Source: Poriferisodalis sp965208895
GTDB taxonomy: Bacteria > Actinomycetota > Acidimicrobiia > Acidimicrobiales > Poriferisodalaceae
Length of the DNA stretch: 64,000 bases
Direction: 5' to 3'
NCBI RefSeq assembly: GCF_965208895.1
Contig: NZ_OZ242363.1
Location: forward strand, 1,488,001-1,552,000
Shown: positions 42,479 to 51,600 of the stretch, piece after piece
Numbering within the stretch: position 1 is the stretch's first letter
Layout: every line of letters starts with the position of its first letter
The notes under the pieces: model-generated
Told to the model about the DNA's origin: nothing
What the model saw: the letters and a program-made list of their open reading frames with translations, nothing else
Database searches by the model: none
Translations under genes and position numbers: made by a program

Positions 42479-44400
42479 CTACGGAGCGTGCGGCGACGCC
42501 AACGGATCTTCGAGTGCCAATTCTCCGACGTCGACGCCGAGCCGGAGGTGATCACAAGTGCGTTGGTCAAGCGACTCGCTGACGGAACTGAGCCGCTGGT
42601 TCGCGACGAGAATGAGGTGCGCGAGGGCGCTCTGCGGGAGTTTCCCCTGTGCACACGCAAGCAAGAGTTCGGGCAAGAGCAAGTCGAAGTCGAAATCGAC
42701 GCCTTCGAGTTCCTGCAGAAAATCCTTGCAGTCGTCTCGCTTGGGTCCCCACCACGCTTCCTGCGGTTCGCACCAGCGGAGCACACAAGCATGGATCAGG
42801 CCGTCGAAGTACGACCTCAAGGATTCTCCGAAGATCGAACTGCGCCCAAGAAGGTGCGCCGGGTGTCATCGCTCGAATGCGGGCAGACTGCATCGACGCT
42901 CCGATGGCACAAAGTGCCTCGCTGCTCCCGAGTTCCTCGCCGAGATAGGAGTGCGGTTGAAGCTTGGGCGCGATCCTCCCCAGCAGCGCCGTACCGGTGG
43001 GCGGTTGGCCGTCCAATTGCGCGTGCGTCCCCAACTCGTCGAGGCGCGCCGCCAGTTCCGGCGTGTCGAGACCCCGCCGCTGTGCAGCCAGGTAAGTGGC
43101 CCGCTCGTCGGCGAGGGGCGACTCGTCGGGCAAGTGGGTCAACCAGAAGGCGAGCAGACGTCTCTGGCCATCCGAGTCGGTAAAGGTGTTCCGGATACTC
43201 GCCCACACTCGAGCGTCCTCGGGATGCGCGTGAATGACCAGCCCTCGGAAACTGGCGTCTGGCCATCGTCGACGTCCAGCGAGGAACATGCGCTGGCAGG
43301 ACAGACCAGTGCGGGTCCCAATCGAGAGCACCAACACGCCCGACGTGTCCGCCTCCACTGGGTCCGTCGGCGCCTCCAACCCATCATCAAATGAGTAGTC
43401 GCACCACCTGGCTCCCTCTGCCACGAATCTGTGCTCGACCAGAGCGTTGCGCAGTCCATGCCAATCGTCGTCTGAGAGAAGTTCTCGCTCCTGCTGCTCG
43501 TAGATAACAACTGACGCGCCAGTGGCCACGAGTCTGAGGGCGTCCTGTACCCGGGCGCGTGCCGGGTCTTCTCCACTCCGCTTCGGATAACTGTTGAATT
43601 CAGCGAGGCGGCCGCCAATCAAGCCGCTCGCGTCCTGCGTGACGAGTCGCGCAGGTTCAAAGAAAACGGACTCGTGAGTGACGCGACCCGATTCCGAATC
43701 CGGTCGTGTGCCGGTCGGTCCGAGCAGACTGATGCAGTCGCGCGGCCTTCCGGCTTCGTTGTATGCCTCCCAAAGGGTCGCGTTACGGCGGGCGTCGAAG
43801 ATGTCCGGCACGACGAGTTCGGGTTCGGGCAACACCATGGCCGACATCGCGCGTGGGTTGATGCGGACGAGCCGAGCCGTGCTCGAGTCTCGGCACAGCG
43901 GACAGTCATGGTTGGCGAAACCTGACTCGTCGTAGTCGCCCAGGCTGAACCACGGGTCCTCGATAGTCCTGCTTGGTGCAGCGACCGCCACCGCCGCTAA
44001 CGGACGTTCCTCGGGGTGGGTCTCCGAGCCCGCTGGGCCCTCAGCGAACGCGGTCACTCCGTGAACGCGTGTGCTAGCGGGAAGCTGTCTCGAGACCAGT
44101 TGCTCGATTCGAACTCTTGGGACACCCAACGCTGCACAAGCGCTCAGGAGCCGTTCGGCGAAACCCCCCCGCTGTCGGTGACGGACACCAACCCAAGCAC
44201 GGGATTGTCAGGCGAGACGCGAAACAGATTCCGTTGAAGGCCCAGTGCGTTGGATGGATAGCGGTCCAGCGCAACCACAGGTCGAACCTCGGCTGAGGAG
44301 TCGGGCGCAGCCGCCCGATGAGATCGAGCGGTACTTCTCTGAGGTGGCCGGCGACGGTGTCCACATTCGCGTCTCGATCTGCAAGATCCAGAAATGTCAA
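42479..44400 (-). pseudogene. Phosphoribosyltransferase-like protein, frame broken at three places
   Basis: Coding character moves between frames, so the gene is written here as disrupted. Probable start is a TTG at 44400 with GGAGGT just upstream (MTFLDLADRDANVDTVAG). The frame then changes near a CCC run at ~44310 to read VRPVVALDRYPSNALG and VLGLVSVTDSGG, and changes again at the seven-base C run 44164-44170 to FAERLLSACAALGVPRV. A last change near 42830 gives the final ~113 residues (SYFDGLIHACVLRW). Restoring one base at each of the first two runs joins the parts. The VSVTDSGGG segment resembles a type I phosphoribosyltransferase PRPP loop; a C-x-x-C (CPLC) follows. The rest, ~500 residues, matches no family I know. 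Sequencing error in homopolymers is the main alternative to real decay. Confidence 0.55.
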
Positions 44401-44496
44401 GCCACCTCCGGTGTCGCTCGCACGCCGTGCTCGATCAGATCGGAACGGAAGGCGCGCGTACGCGTCTCGGTTCTCGATCATCGGCCGTTCAGCGAC

Positions 44497-45528
44497 TCAC
44501 GCGAGTGCGAGTGCGAGTGCGTCCTGGCGCGTTTCCGACGCAGGCGTGGTCTCGCTTCTCGTGGCGTCCAAGGTCAGGTGAGCAATCGTGCCTCGGAGAC
44601 CTCGGGCGATGTACTCGGTGGGGCTCCAGTCTCCGGACCTGCCCCGTCTTCCAATGTGCATCGCGTGGTCGAGCCCAAACGACGAGATGAGGTTGATGGT
44701 CCCATTCCAACGCGAGACATATCCGCTGATGGTGCAGAGACCGTGGCCGTCCCTGGCACCGCAAACTTCACGCTCTTCATACACGGCTCGAACGAGGTTC
44801 GTCATTACTGCCTGCGCAACTTCGGCGGAGGGCCCGTCCCCGCTGGAGAGACATCTGACTCGTCGGCCCCGGGCAGCCAGCGCTGCAGCTTTGGCCTTCG
44901 CTGAGGCGACAATGCCGACACCGTCGTCTGCGACCACTACTTGAAGCCTGTTGTGGCTCTCTTCCCCACCTCCGGTCGTCGCGCTGACGAACGCCATTGC
45001 TCGGCCGGCGCTTGCCCACCTGTGAACGTTGTCCACCAACTCATAGAGGCACTGGTCGGCTTGGCGTTCGAAGCGCTTCCGTTCCGGATGTCCGTTGGCG
45101 ACATGCAGCCCGTCGAGCCAGTGGTATCGCCTGCCGTGATCATCTGGCGCCGGAGGCCTGCGTCGCTCGGACTCCAGCTGCGACATCACGCGTAGACGGT
45201 CGGAAACTCCAAAGTCGTAGTAGCCGAGCGCGAATGGCTGATCGATAGCCGCGACTCCGATGGCTTCCGGCACCGAGACTGCTTCCCGCTCTATCTCCAG
45301 TGGAATCTGCCGTCGATCGGCCGCAAAAACGACGCCCGCACGGGCGAGACGGCGTCTGATCTTCTGCGACTCAGGCAGGATGATCTTGGACGGCGGCTGC
45401 GGTGTACCTAGTACCCAGAGCGCATGTGCGAGATCGCCGGGCTGGATGGTCGCGGTGTCTCGGAGACTGGAAAGATCAAGCGGTTGTGACGGCTCAGCCG
45501 CCAGCTTGGACAACCTCAGACCAGACAT
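44497..45528 (-). CDS. GHKL-type ATPase domain protein
   Basis: A 343-residue protein whose C-terminal half has a GHKL (histidine kinase/Hsp90/MORC-like) ATPase: N-box CLYELVDNVHRWA, G1 VVVADDGVGIV and G2 DGHGLCTISGYV. No histidine-phosphoacceptor domain or membrane helix is present. It precedes the phosphoribosyltransferase-like gene, likely in one operon. The 3' end contains a CTCGCA hexamer repeat (three units, ~44500-44520) just before the stop. In-frame continuation after the TGA (ERPMIENRDAYARLPF) suggests the true C-terminus may extend to 44397. The pair resembles small ATPase-plus-effector conflict systems, but this is inference. Confidence 0.65.
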   Translation of the reverse strand: MSGLRLSKLAAEPSQPLDLSSLRDTATIQPGDLAHALWVLGTPQPPSKIILPESQKIRRRLARAGVVFAADRRQIPLEIEREAVSVPEAIGVAAIDQPFALGYYDFGVSDRLRVMSQLESERRRPPAPDDHGRRYHWLDGLHVANGHPERKRFERQADQCLYELVDNVHRWASAGRAMAFVSATTGGGEESHNRLQVVVADDGVGIVASAKAKAAALAARGRRVRCLSSGDGPSAEVAQAVMTNLVRAVYEEREVCGARDGHGLCTISGYVSRWNGTINLISSFGLDHAMHIGRRGRSGDWSPTEYIARGLRGTIAHLTLDATRSETTPASETRQDALALALA

Positions 45529-45640
45529 GTCACCGGCCGCACCGTCGTCCGACCATTCTGGTGCCGATTGCCTGCCACACTGCTAGTTCTACTAGGGGCA
45601 GCCTTCGGAACACAGCCGATTTGACACCCGAGGCTCGAGA

Positions 45641-46693
45641 TCACGCCTCCTCGCGATCAGCTGGCGGGTTGAGGTCAACCTCGTGGCCCGGTTGCAACCC
45701 GCGGGACTCCAGCCAGTCGTCGTCGAACAAGCGGGTGAGATACAGGCGGCCCGAGTCGGGGATGAGGGTGACAACGAGCGACTCGGCGGCCTGGCCTGCA
45801 GCGTCGAGCTCGGCGGCGATGCGGAAGGCGCCGGTGACGGCGGTGCCGCCCGAGCCGCCGATGAGCAGCCCTTCGGCGCGGGTGACGTGGCGGGCCATGG
45901 CGAACGAATCGGCGTCGGCCACCGGCAGCACCCGGTCGATGATCTTGGCGTGGTAGGTGGTGGGCCAGAAATCTTCGCCGATGCCTTCCACGAGATAGGG
46001 GCTCCCGTCGCCGCCTGCGTACACCGATTCGGGCGGGTCGGCCACGATGACCTCGATCGCCGGGTTCTGCTCTTTGAGGAAGCGGCCGACGCCGCTGACG
46101 GTGCCGCCGGTGCCAGCACCGGCGACGAAGTGGGTGACCCGCCCGCCGGTCTGGGCCCAGATCTCGGGCCCGGTGGTCTCGTAGTGCGCCCGGGGGTTGT
46201 TCTGGTTCGAGTACTGATCGGGCGAGAAGGCTCGGGGCGTCTCGTCGCGCAGCCGTGCCGCAGTGGAGTAGTACGAGCGGGGATCTTCAGGGTCCACCTT
46301 GGCGGGGCACACGATCACTTCGGCGCCGTAGGCCCGCAAGAGCTGCACCTTCTCGGGCGCCACCTTGTCGGTGCACACGAACAGGCAGCGATAACCCCGC
46401 TGAGCGGCCACTACGGCCAGGCCCACGCCGGTGTTGCCCGAGGTGGGTTCGACGATGGTGTCGCCGGGCTGCAGGCTCCCGTCGGCCTCAGCGGCGTCGA
46501 TCATGGCGACCGCGGCACGGTCCTTCACTGATCCGCCGGGGTTGGCGGTCTCGAGCTTGGCCACCACCGGGGTGGCAATGTCGGGCGCCACCCGACCCAG
46601 CCGTACCAAGGGCGTCTGACCGACGAGATCGAGCACCGAAGGCGCTATGTCCAAGCCCTCGAGGGCCCCGGGCATCGGACCGGCGTCAGTCAC
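45641..46693 (-). CDS. cbs: Cystathionine beta-synthase, catalytic domain only
   Basis: A ~350-residue PLP enzyme of the cysteine synthase/CBS fold. PLP lysine is in NPGGSVKDRAA, the phosphate loop is GAGTGGTVSGVG, and EPTSGNTGVGLA is the substrate loop. Blocks DQYSNQNNPRAHYETTGPEI and YLVEGIGEDFWP are closer to cystathionine beta-synthase than to CysK. The C-terminal regulatory CBS-domain pair is missing; the chain ends after a short acidic tail. GTG at 46693 is chosen (VTDAGPM); an ATG at 46675 is possible. It fits with metB nearby for transsulfuration. Confidence 0.85.
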   Translation of the reverse strand: MTDAGPMPGALEGLDIAPSVLDLVGQTPLVRLGRVAPDIATPVVAKLETANPGGSVKDRAAVAMIDAAEADGSLQPGDTIVEPTSGNTGVGLAVVAAQRGYRCLFVCTDKVAPEKVQLLRAYGAEVIVCPAKVDPEDPRSYYSTAARLRDETPRAFSPDQYSNQNNPRAHYETTGPEIWAQTGGRVTHFVAGAGTGGTVSGVGRFLKEQNPAIEVIVADPPESVYAGGDGSPYLVEGIGEDFWPTTYHAKIIDRVLPVADADSFAMARHVTRAEGLLIGGSGGTAVTGAFRIAAELDAAGQAAESLVVTLIPDSGRLYLTRLFDDDWLESRGLQPGHEVDLNPPADREEA

Positions 46694-46737
46694 GGCGTCA
46701 CAGCCTACGAAAGGCAAACTCGACACGCCGCTTCGAA

Positions 46738-46802
46738 GCGGCACCGCCGTTCGAAGGCGACTCGTGGATCTGGTGGCTGCGGTGAGGTCGTCGCTGTGCC
46801 GG
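46738..46802. repeat. Left direct repeat flanking the toxin-antitoxin pair
   Basis: 65 bp identical to 47641-47705 (offset 903 bp), and similar for ~20 bp more. It codes, out of context, for the toxin's last residues (APPFEGDSWIWWLR-stop), followed on the minus strand by a copy of the dehydratase gene's last codons (LADPAA against LVDPAA). It is a relic of an earlier toxin/dehydratase junction. Confidence 0.85.
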
Positions 46803-46862
46803 TGGGTCAGGCAGCCGGGTCGGCGAGCTCGGCCAGGGGCGGCGTACAACTACTCTGTCGTC

Positions 46863-47285
46863 ATGCCGGTCGTGTCGATCAGGTTCTCGGACGGCCGGCT
46901 GCATGAGCGGCTCAAGAAAATCGCTGGACGCCAGAAAGTGTCGATCTCTACGCTCGCGCAACGCTTGATCGACGAAGGGCTGCGCATGGACGCTCATCCG
47001 CTTATCCACTTCCGCGAGCAGTCCACGGGCCGCTATCCGGCGCTCGTCGGCGGACCTCTCCTGGTCTGGGTGATCGACGTGATCGTCAATGGCGAGATGA
47101 CTCGCGAACAGGGCCGCGCCTGGGCCGCCGAGGTGATGAACTTGAGTCTGACTCAGGTCGACGCCGCGCTCGCGTACTACGCCGAATACACCGACGAGAT
47201 AGACGAGGACATCGCCGATCGGCAGCGGGTCGCGGCCGAGTTGGAAACGGAGTGGCGACAGCACCAAGAGCTGCTCGCGACCTGA
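46863..47285 (+). CDS. Antitoxin: ribbon-helix-helix-like N-terminus with DUF433-type C-terminus
   Basis: A 140-residue protein. The N-terminal segment RFSDGRLHERLKKIAGRQKVSISTLAQRLIDEGL resembles a CopG/Arc ribbon-helix-helix DNA-binding motif; the middle contains VGGPLLVWVIDVIVNGEMTREQ, typical of DUF433 proteins that pair with PIN-like toxins. ATG at 46863. The partner gene begins 42 bp downstream. Such antitoxins bind the toxin and repress their own promoter, which here would lie just after the left direct repeat. Confidence 0.75.
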   Translation: MPVVSIRFSDGRLHERLKKIAGRQKVSISTLAQRLIDEGLRMDAHPLIHFREQSTGRYPALVGGPLLVWVIDVIVNGEMTREQGRAWAAEVMNLSLTQVDAALAYYAEYTDEIDEDIADRQRVAAELETEWRQHQELLAT

Positions 47286-47327
47286 CAGCACCCGACCGCA
47301 CCGATTGCCAGCCGGACATCGAGCAGC

Positions 47328-47687
47328 GTGCGCTTGCTCATCGACGAGATGCACTCGCCGCGAGTGGCTGAGGCGCTGCGCGCCGACGGCTGGGACGTCG
47401 TAGCCGTCGCGACGGAGAGCTCACTTCGCGGTCGTCCAGACGTCGCTCTGCTCAAGTACGCGACCGAGAGCGGTCGTGTGATCGTTACCGAAGACGGCAA
47501 CGACTTTGCCAGACTCGCCTCGCAGACGATCGCCGCTGGCCACAGCCACTGCGGCATCGTTGTCACCGACCGGGCGAGGTTCTTCCGCAAGCCGCCCGCC
47601 TACCCCAACAACGTCATCGACGCGCTGCGCCACTTCCTCGCGGCACCGCCGTTCGAAGGCGACTCGTGGATCTGGTGGCTGCGGTGA
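47328..47687 (+). CDS. DUF5615-family PIN-like toxin
   Basis: A 119-residue PIN-fold protein. Characteristic features are the N-terminal MRLLIDEMHSPRVAEALRADG with its acidic residue, and VIVTEDGNDFARL in the centre, a Mut7-C/PIN-like core. These proteins are predicted RNases paired with DUF433 antitoxins. The start is GTG at 47328. The last 14 codons lie in the right direct repeat and match the left repeat exactly. Confidence 0.75.
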   Translation: MRLLIDEMHSPRVAEALRADGWDVVAVATESSLRGRPDVALLKYATESGRVIVTEDGNDFARLASQTIAAGHSHCGIVVTDRARFFRKPPAYPNNVIDALRHFLAAPPFEGDSWIWWLR

Positions 47688-47705
47688 GGTCGTCGCTGTG
47701 CCGGC
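47641..47705. repeat. Right direct repeat flanking the toxin-antitoxin pair
   Basis: 65 bp identical to 46738-46802. It includes the toxin gene's last codons and reaches the 3' end of the dehydratase gene on the other strand (stop at 47709). Confidence 0.85.
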
Positions 47706-47708
47706 GGG

Positions 47709-48647
47709 TCAGGCGGCGGGGTCGACGAGGTTGGCGAGCGGAGAGAGGTCGGTGTTGAGCAGCTCGACTCCGCCTTCGGGCAGTACCGAGACTTCGTGCC
47801 ACAGGCGCAGCTTGGGCGGGCGGCCGAGGAGCTGAACCGTCGAGAGGAACGAGTGGAAGATCGCCAAGTGCGTGGAGTGCGAACGCGACCACGCTTCGAG
47901 CGACTCCAGGTCCTCGAACCATCCGACGAAGCTGGTGGACTCCAGGTCTTCGCCGTCGATCGTCTGCTCCCGCAGAAACCGACTGGAGATGCAGCCGGTG
48001 TCGGGGTTGTTGGCCAGGAAGTCGATGCCGGCACGCAGCTTCGGTTCGATGTCGGTGAAGTACATCTCGCGCTCGTCGTCGAGGCACTCGTCCCATTTCT
48101 GGCCCGACCGGATGAGGCACAAGTTGGCCGGCAGCGGTGACCCCGGCGCCGCCTCGAAGGGATCCTCAGCGCTGGCCGCCATGCGATCGCGTGCGGCGCC
48201 CCAGTAGTCGTGCAGCTCGGTGATGTCCACCTCAGTCAAGTTGCGCACGCCGGGCAGAGGCCGCTTGGTCCCCGCGATGGTCTCCCAGCGATCTGCCGGA
48301 ATGACGGCCGTCTCGCAATAGACCCCGGCTCGGTGGAGCACATCGCAGGCCTGCCGCCAACGCTCGTAGACCGCCGGATCGACCCAGTAGGCCATGAACA
48401 CGGTCTCGACATCGCCCTGCGCTTCGGCCGCGTCGTCGCCCTCGTCGGTGAAGTTGACGATGCGCGCCCGCTCCACGTGATCGGGCCGGTCGTCGCCACC
48501 AGCCAGTGCCGCTTGCAGATCTGCCAAGGTCTCGTCATTGCCGGGACCCTTCGAGAAGATCATCGAATAAGCCGTCACCTCAGGAAAATCGACCACGCAC
48601 CACGCCGGTGCGCTGGGCGTATGCCCCTCGGGCCGGTTCGCTGCCAT
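47709..48647 (-). CDS. Heme-containing aldoxime dehydratase (phenylacetaldoxime dehydratase family)
   Basis: A 312-residue enzyme of the family that dehydrates aldoximes to nitriles using ferrous heme. The C-terminal motif WSRSHSTHLAIF (about residue 256) matches the family's heme-ligand histidine region, and GRPPKLRLWHEV follows as in known members. The N-terminal segment GHTPSAPAWCVVDFPE and FVGWFEDLESLEAW support the call. There is no nitrilase or nitrile hydratase gene adjacent, so the nitrile's fate is unclear. It converges with the toxin gene. Confidence 0.8.
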   Translation of the reverse strand: MAANRPEGHTPSAPAWCVVDFPEVTAYSMIFSKGPGNDETLADLQAALAGGDDRPDHVERARIVNFTDEGDDAAEAQGDVETVFMAYWVDPAVYERWRQACDVLHRAGVYCETAVIPADRWETIAGTKRPLPGVRNLTEVDITELHDYWGAARDRMAASAEDPFEAAPGSPLPANLCLIRSGQKWDECLDDEREMYFTDIEPKLRAGIDFLANNPDTGCISSRFLREQTIDGEDLESTSFVGWFEDLESLEAWSRSHSTHLAIFHSFLSTVQLLGRPPKLRLWHEVSVLPEGGVELLNTDLSPLANLVDPAA

Positions 48648-48695
48648 CAGCCAGCAGGTGCCGTCATGCTGCGGCGGCCGCTCGCCGAGTTCCGC

Positions 48696-51600
48696 TCAGG
48701 CGTTGAGTTCGGCGGCGCGGGTGCGGAACTGCTCGACGTTGGCTTCTTTGATGTCCTCGTAGCCGCGGATCATGTCGGGCAGCTCGGCGATCTCGACAGC
48801 ACGGGCGTAGGCGGCGCTGTCACCGCTCGTCAACGTGTCGAGTGCCCGGGAGATCATCCCTCGGTACTCGTCGATCAGCTCTCGCTCCATCTTGCGATGA
48901 GCGGTCTTGCCGAAGATGTCGAGCGCCCCGCCACGCAGGCCCTTCATCCGCGCCAGCAGGGCGAACGCAACGTCACCTGACCGGCCGAGGCCGATCTTCT
49001 TCTCGACACCCATGCGCCGCATGATCGGCGGGTGCAGCTTGTAGGTGACCTCGGTCTTGTCGCCGAACTGGTCGCGAACGGCCTGCTGGAAGGCCTTGTT
49101 GCGATGCAGGCGGGCAACCTCGTACTCGTCCTTGTAGGCCATCAGCTTGTGCAGGTACCGGGCCACGGTCTCGCTGAGCGCTGTGTCGTCGCCCGCAGCA
49201 GCCTCGGCCTCGCGCACCTTGGCTACGAACTCGGCATAGGCCGCCGCGTAGTCGACGCTCTGGTACCCCACCAGGTCGGGCACACGGATGCGCAGCAGCC
49301 GTGCCAGTTCCTCGGACGGATCGGAGACCGCGTCGATGAGCTTCTGCTCACGCTTCGACGGGCCGCTGTCGCGCCTCACACGGCCGACACGGTCGACATG
49401 CAGCGTCGCCATGAAGTCGGGATCGAGCACGATCTTGCGGCCGATGCGGAACGCCTGGGTGTTCATCTCGACGGCAACGCCGTTGAGCTCGATGGCCCGC
49501 TCGATCGCCGAGGCGCTGATGGGCACCACGCCCGACTGGTAGGCGGCGCCGAGGACCAGCACGTTGGCCGGCATGTGCGAACGGAACAGGTTGTCCGACA
49601 GCGTGCCTGCATCGAAGTAGATATTGCGCTCGGGCGTGGTGGCATCGTCGATGGAACGCTGGAACTCGGTCCACTCCGGGAACTCTGCTGAGGTGTCGCG
49701 CACCATCGCGCTGGTCGGCACCTTCGAGGAGGACACCAGCGCAACCGTGCGGCCAGCCTGGGCCTTCTCGAGGTTGACCGGGTTGGTGCCCGACAGCAGG
49801 TCGAACACGATGTACGCGTCGGCCTCGCCGGTGCCGATCTTGTTGGCCTCGCCGGCATCAGGATCGGCGTTGTCGCCGCCAATTGTCTCCCGCTCTTGTT
49901 CGCTTCGCTCACGGGCCGCTCGGGCCCCGGCTTCGCCATTCGGCTCAGCCTCCCGGCGGCGGACCTTCAGGTTTGACACCACCGGGCCGCCCTTTTGGGC
50001 AAGTCCTGTCTGGTCGAGCCCGTTGGCCTGCTTGCCGTCGAGCAGCGCCGCTGTGGCCAGCATCTGGTTCACGGTCACCACACCGGTGCCGCCGATGCCC
50101 ATCATCAAGATGTTGCCCTCGTCGAGCCGATCCGGTTCGGGCAGGTCGTCGCCGATCTCGTCGACGGCTGCGGTCGCCTTAGTGGGCACCTTGCCGCCGG
50201 GGACCACCTCGATGAACGCCGGGCAGTCGCCGTCGAGGCAGGTGAAGTCTTTGTTGCACGAGGACTGGTGAATCTGGGTCTTGCGGCCGAATTCGGTCTC
50301 GACCGGCTGCACGCTGAGGCAGCTCGACTTCTCGCCGCAGTCGCCGCAGCCTTCGCAGACAGCCTCGTTGATGAAGACCCGCGTCGCAGGCTCGGCTACC
50401 TTGCCGCGCTTGCGGTCGCGGCGGAGTTCGGCGGCGCACGCCTGGTCGTAGATGAGCACGGTGCAGCCCTCGATGTCACGCAGCACTCGCTGAGCTTCGT
50501 CGAGACGGTCACGGTGCCAGACGTCGGTGTCGGGCGCGAACTGCGCGTCTGAGGGGTACTTGGAGGGATCGTCGGCAACGACCATCACCTTGGCCACACC
50601 CTCGGCATGCAGGGAACGGGTCAGCTCCGGCACCTCCATGCCGCCGTCCACGTCTTGGCCGCCCGTCATCGCGACCGCTGCGTTGTAGAGGATCTTGTAG
50701 GTGACGTTGGTGCCTGCCGCGACGGCCTGGCGGACGGCCAGCGAGCCGGAGTGATGGAACGTGCCATCGCCGATGTTCTGGAAGCGGTGATCCATCGTCA
50801 CAAACGGCGCTGCGCCTACCCACTGAACGCCCTCGCCGCCCATCTGAGTGGTGCCGCGGACGTTGCGGGTTGGCGTCATGGCCGCCATGCCGTGGCAGCC
50901 GATGCCGCCGCCGGCCTCGGAGCCCTCAGGCACCCACGTCGAGCGGTTGTGCGGGCAGCCCGAGCAGAAGCCCGGGGTGCGGCCTGCGGCCTTGGCCCCG
51001 TCCTTGGTGGTCACCGCCAGCGGGATCGTGATGCGTTCGGGCACCGCAGGGCCGATGCCGTCACCGCCGAACCGGTCCACCAGGAACGGGCGGATCTTGC
51101 GGGCGATGAGATCCGCGTCCATCTCGCCATGGCCGGGGAACCAGAAGCCGTCGGAGGCGTCGCGCTTGCCCAGGATGCGCGGAGCATCGGGGGTGCCGTA
51201 GAGGATCTCGCGGGCCAGGGTCTCGATGACCGAGCGCTTCTCCTCGACCACGACGATCACGTCGAGCCCGCGGGCGAACTCGCGCAGGCTGGTGGGCTCG
51301 AGGGGCCACACCACTGTCGGCTTGAAGATGCGGATGCCGCGGCGAGAAAGCTCTGCGGGGCTGAGGCCCATACGGTCGAGCGCCTCGCGCAGGTCGTAGT
51401 AGGTCTTGCCGGCCGCGACCAAGCCCACCTTGGCGTCGGGGCTGGTGACGGTCTGGCGGTTGAGCTTGTTCTGCGCCACGAACTTTTCGACTGCAACCAT
51501 GCGGCCCTCATGGATCTCGAGTTCCATGCGCACGGCGTTGGGGCCGAACAGGGCGTCTTGCTGGGTGTGTGCCCAGGGCTTGCCTTCCCATTCGAAGGCG

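Noticed and set aside
42479..42840. Programmed ribosomal frameshift at ~42830
   Set aside because: No slippery heptamer or following pseudoknot was seen, and other breaks in the same gene point to mutation or sequence error.
44379..44499. TGA at 44497-44499 between same-frame ORFs as a third selenocysteine codon
   Set aside because: No cysteine or Sec-family motif is near, no perfect hairpin with a GU loop follows at the right distance, and the surrounding locus has several ordinary frame breaks.
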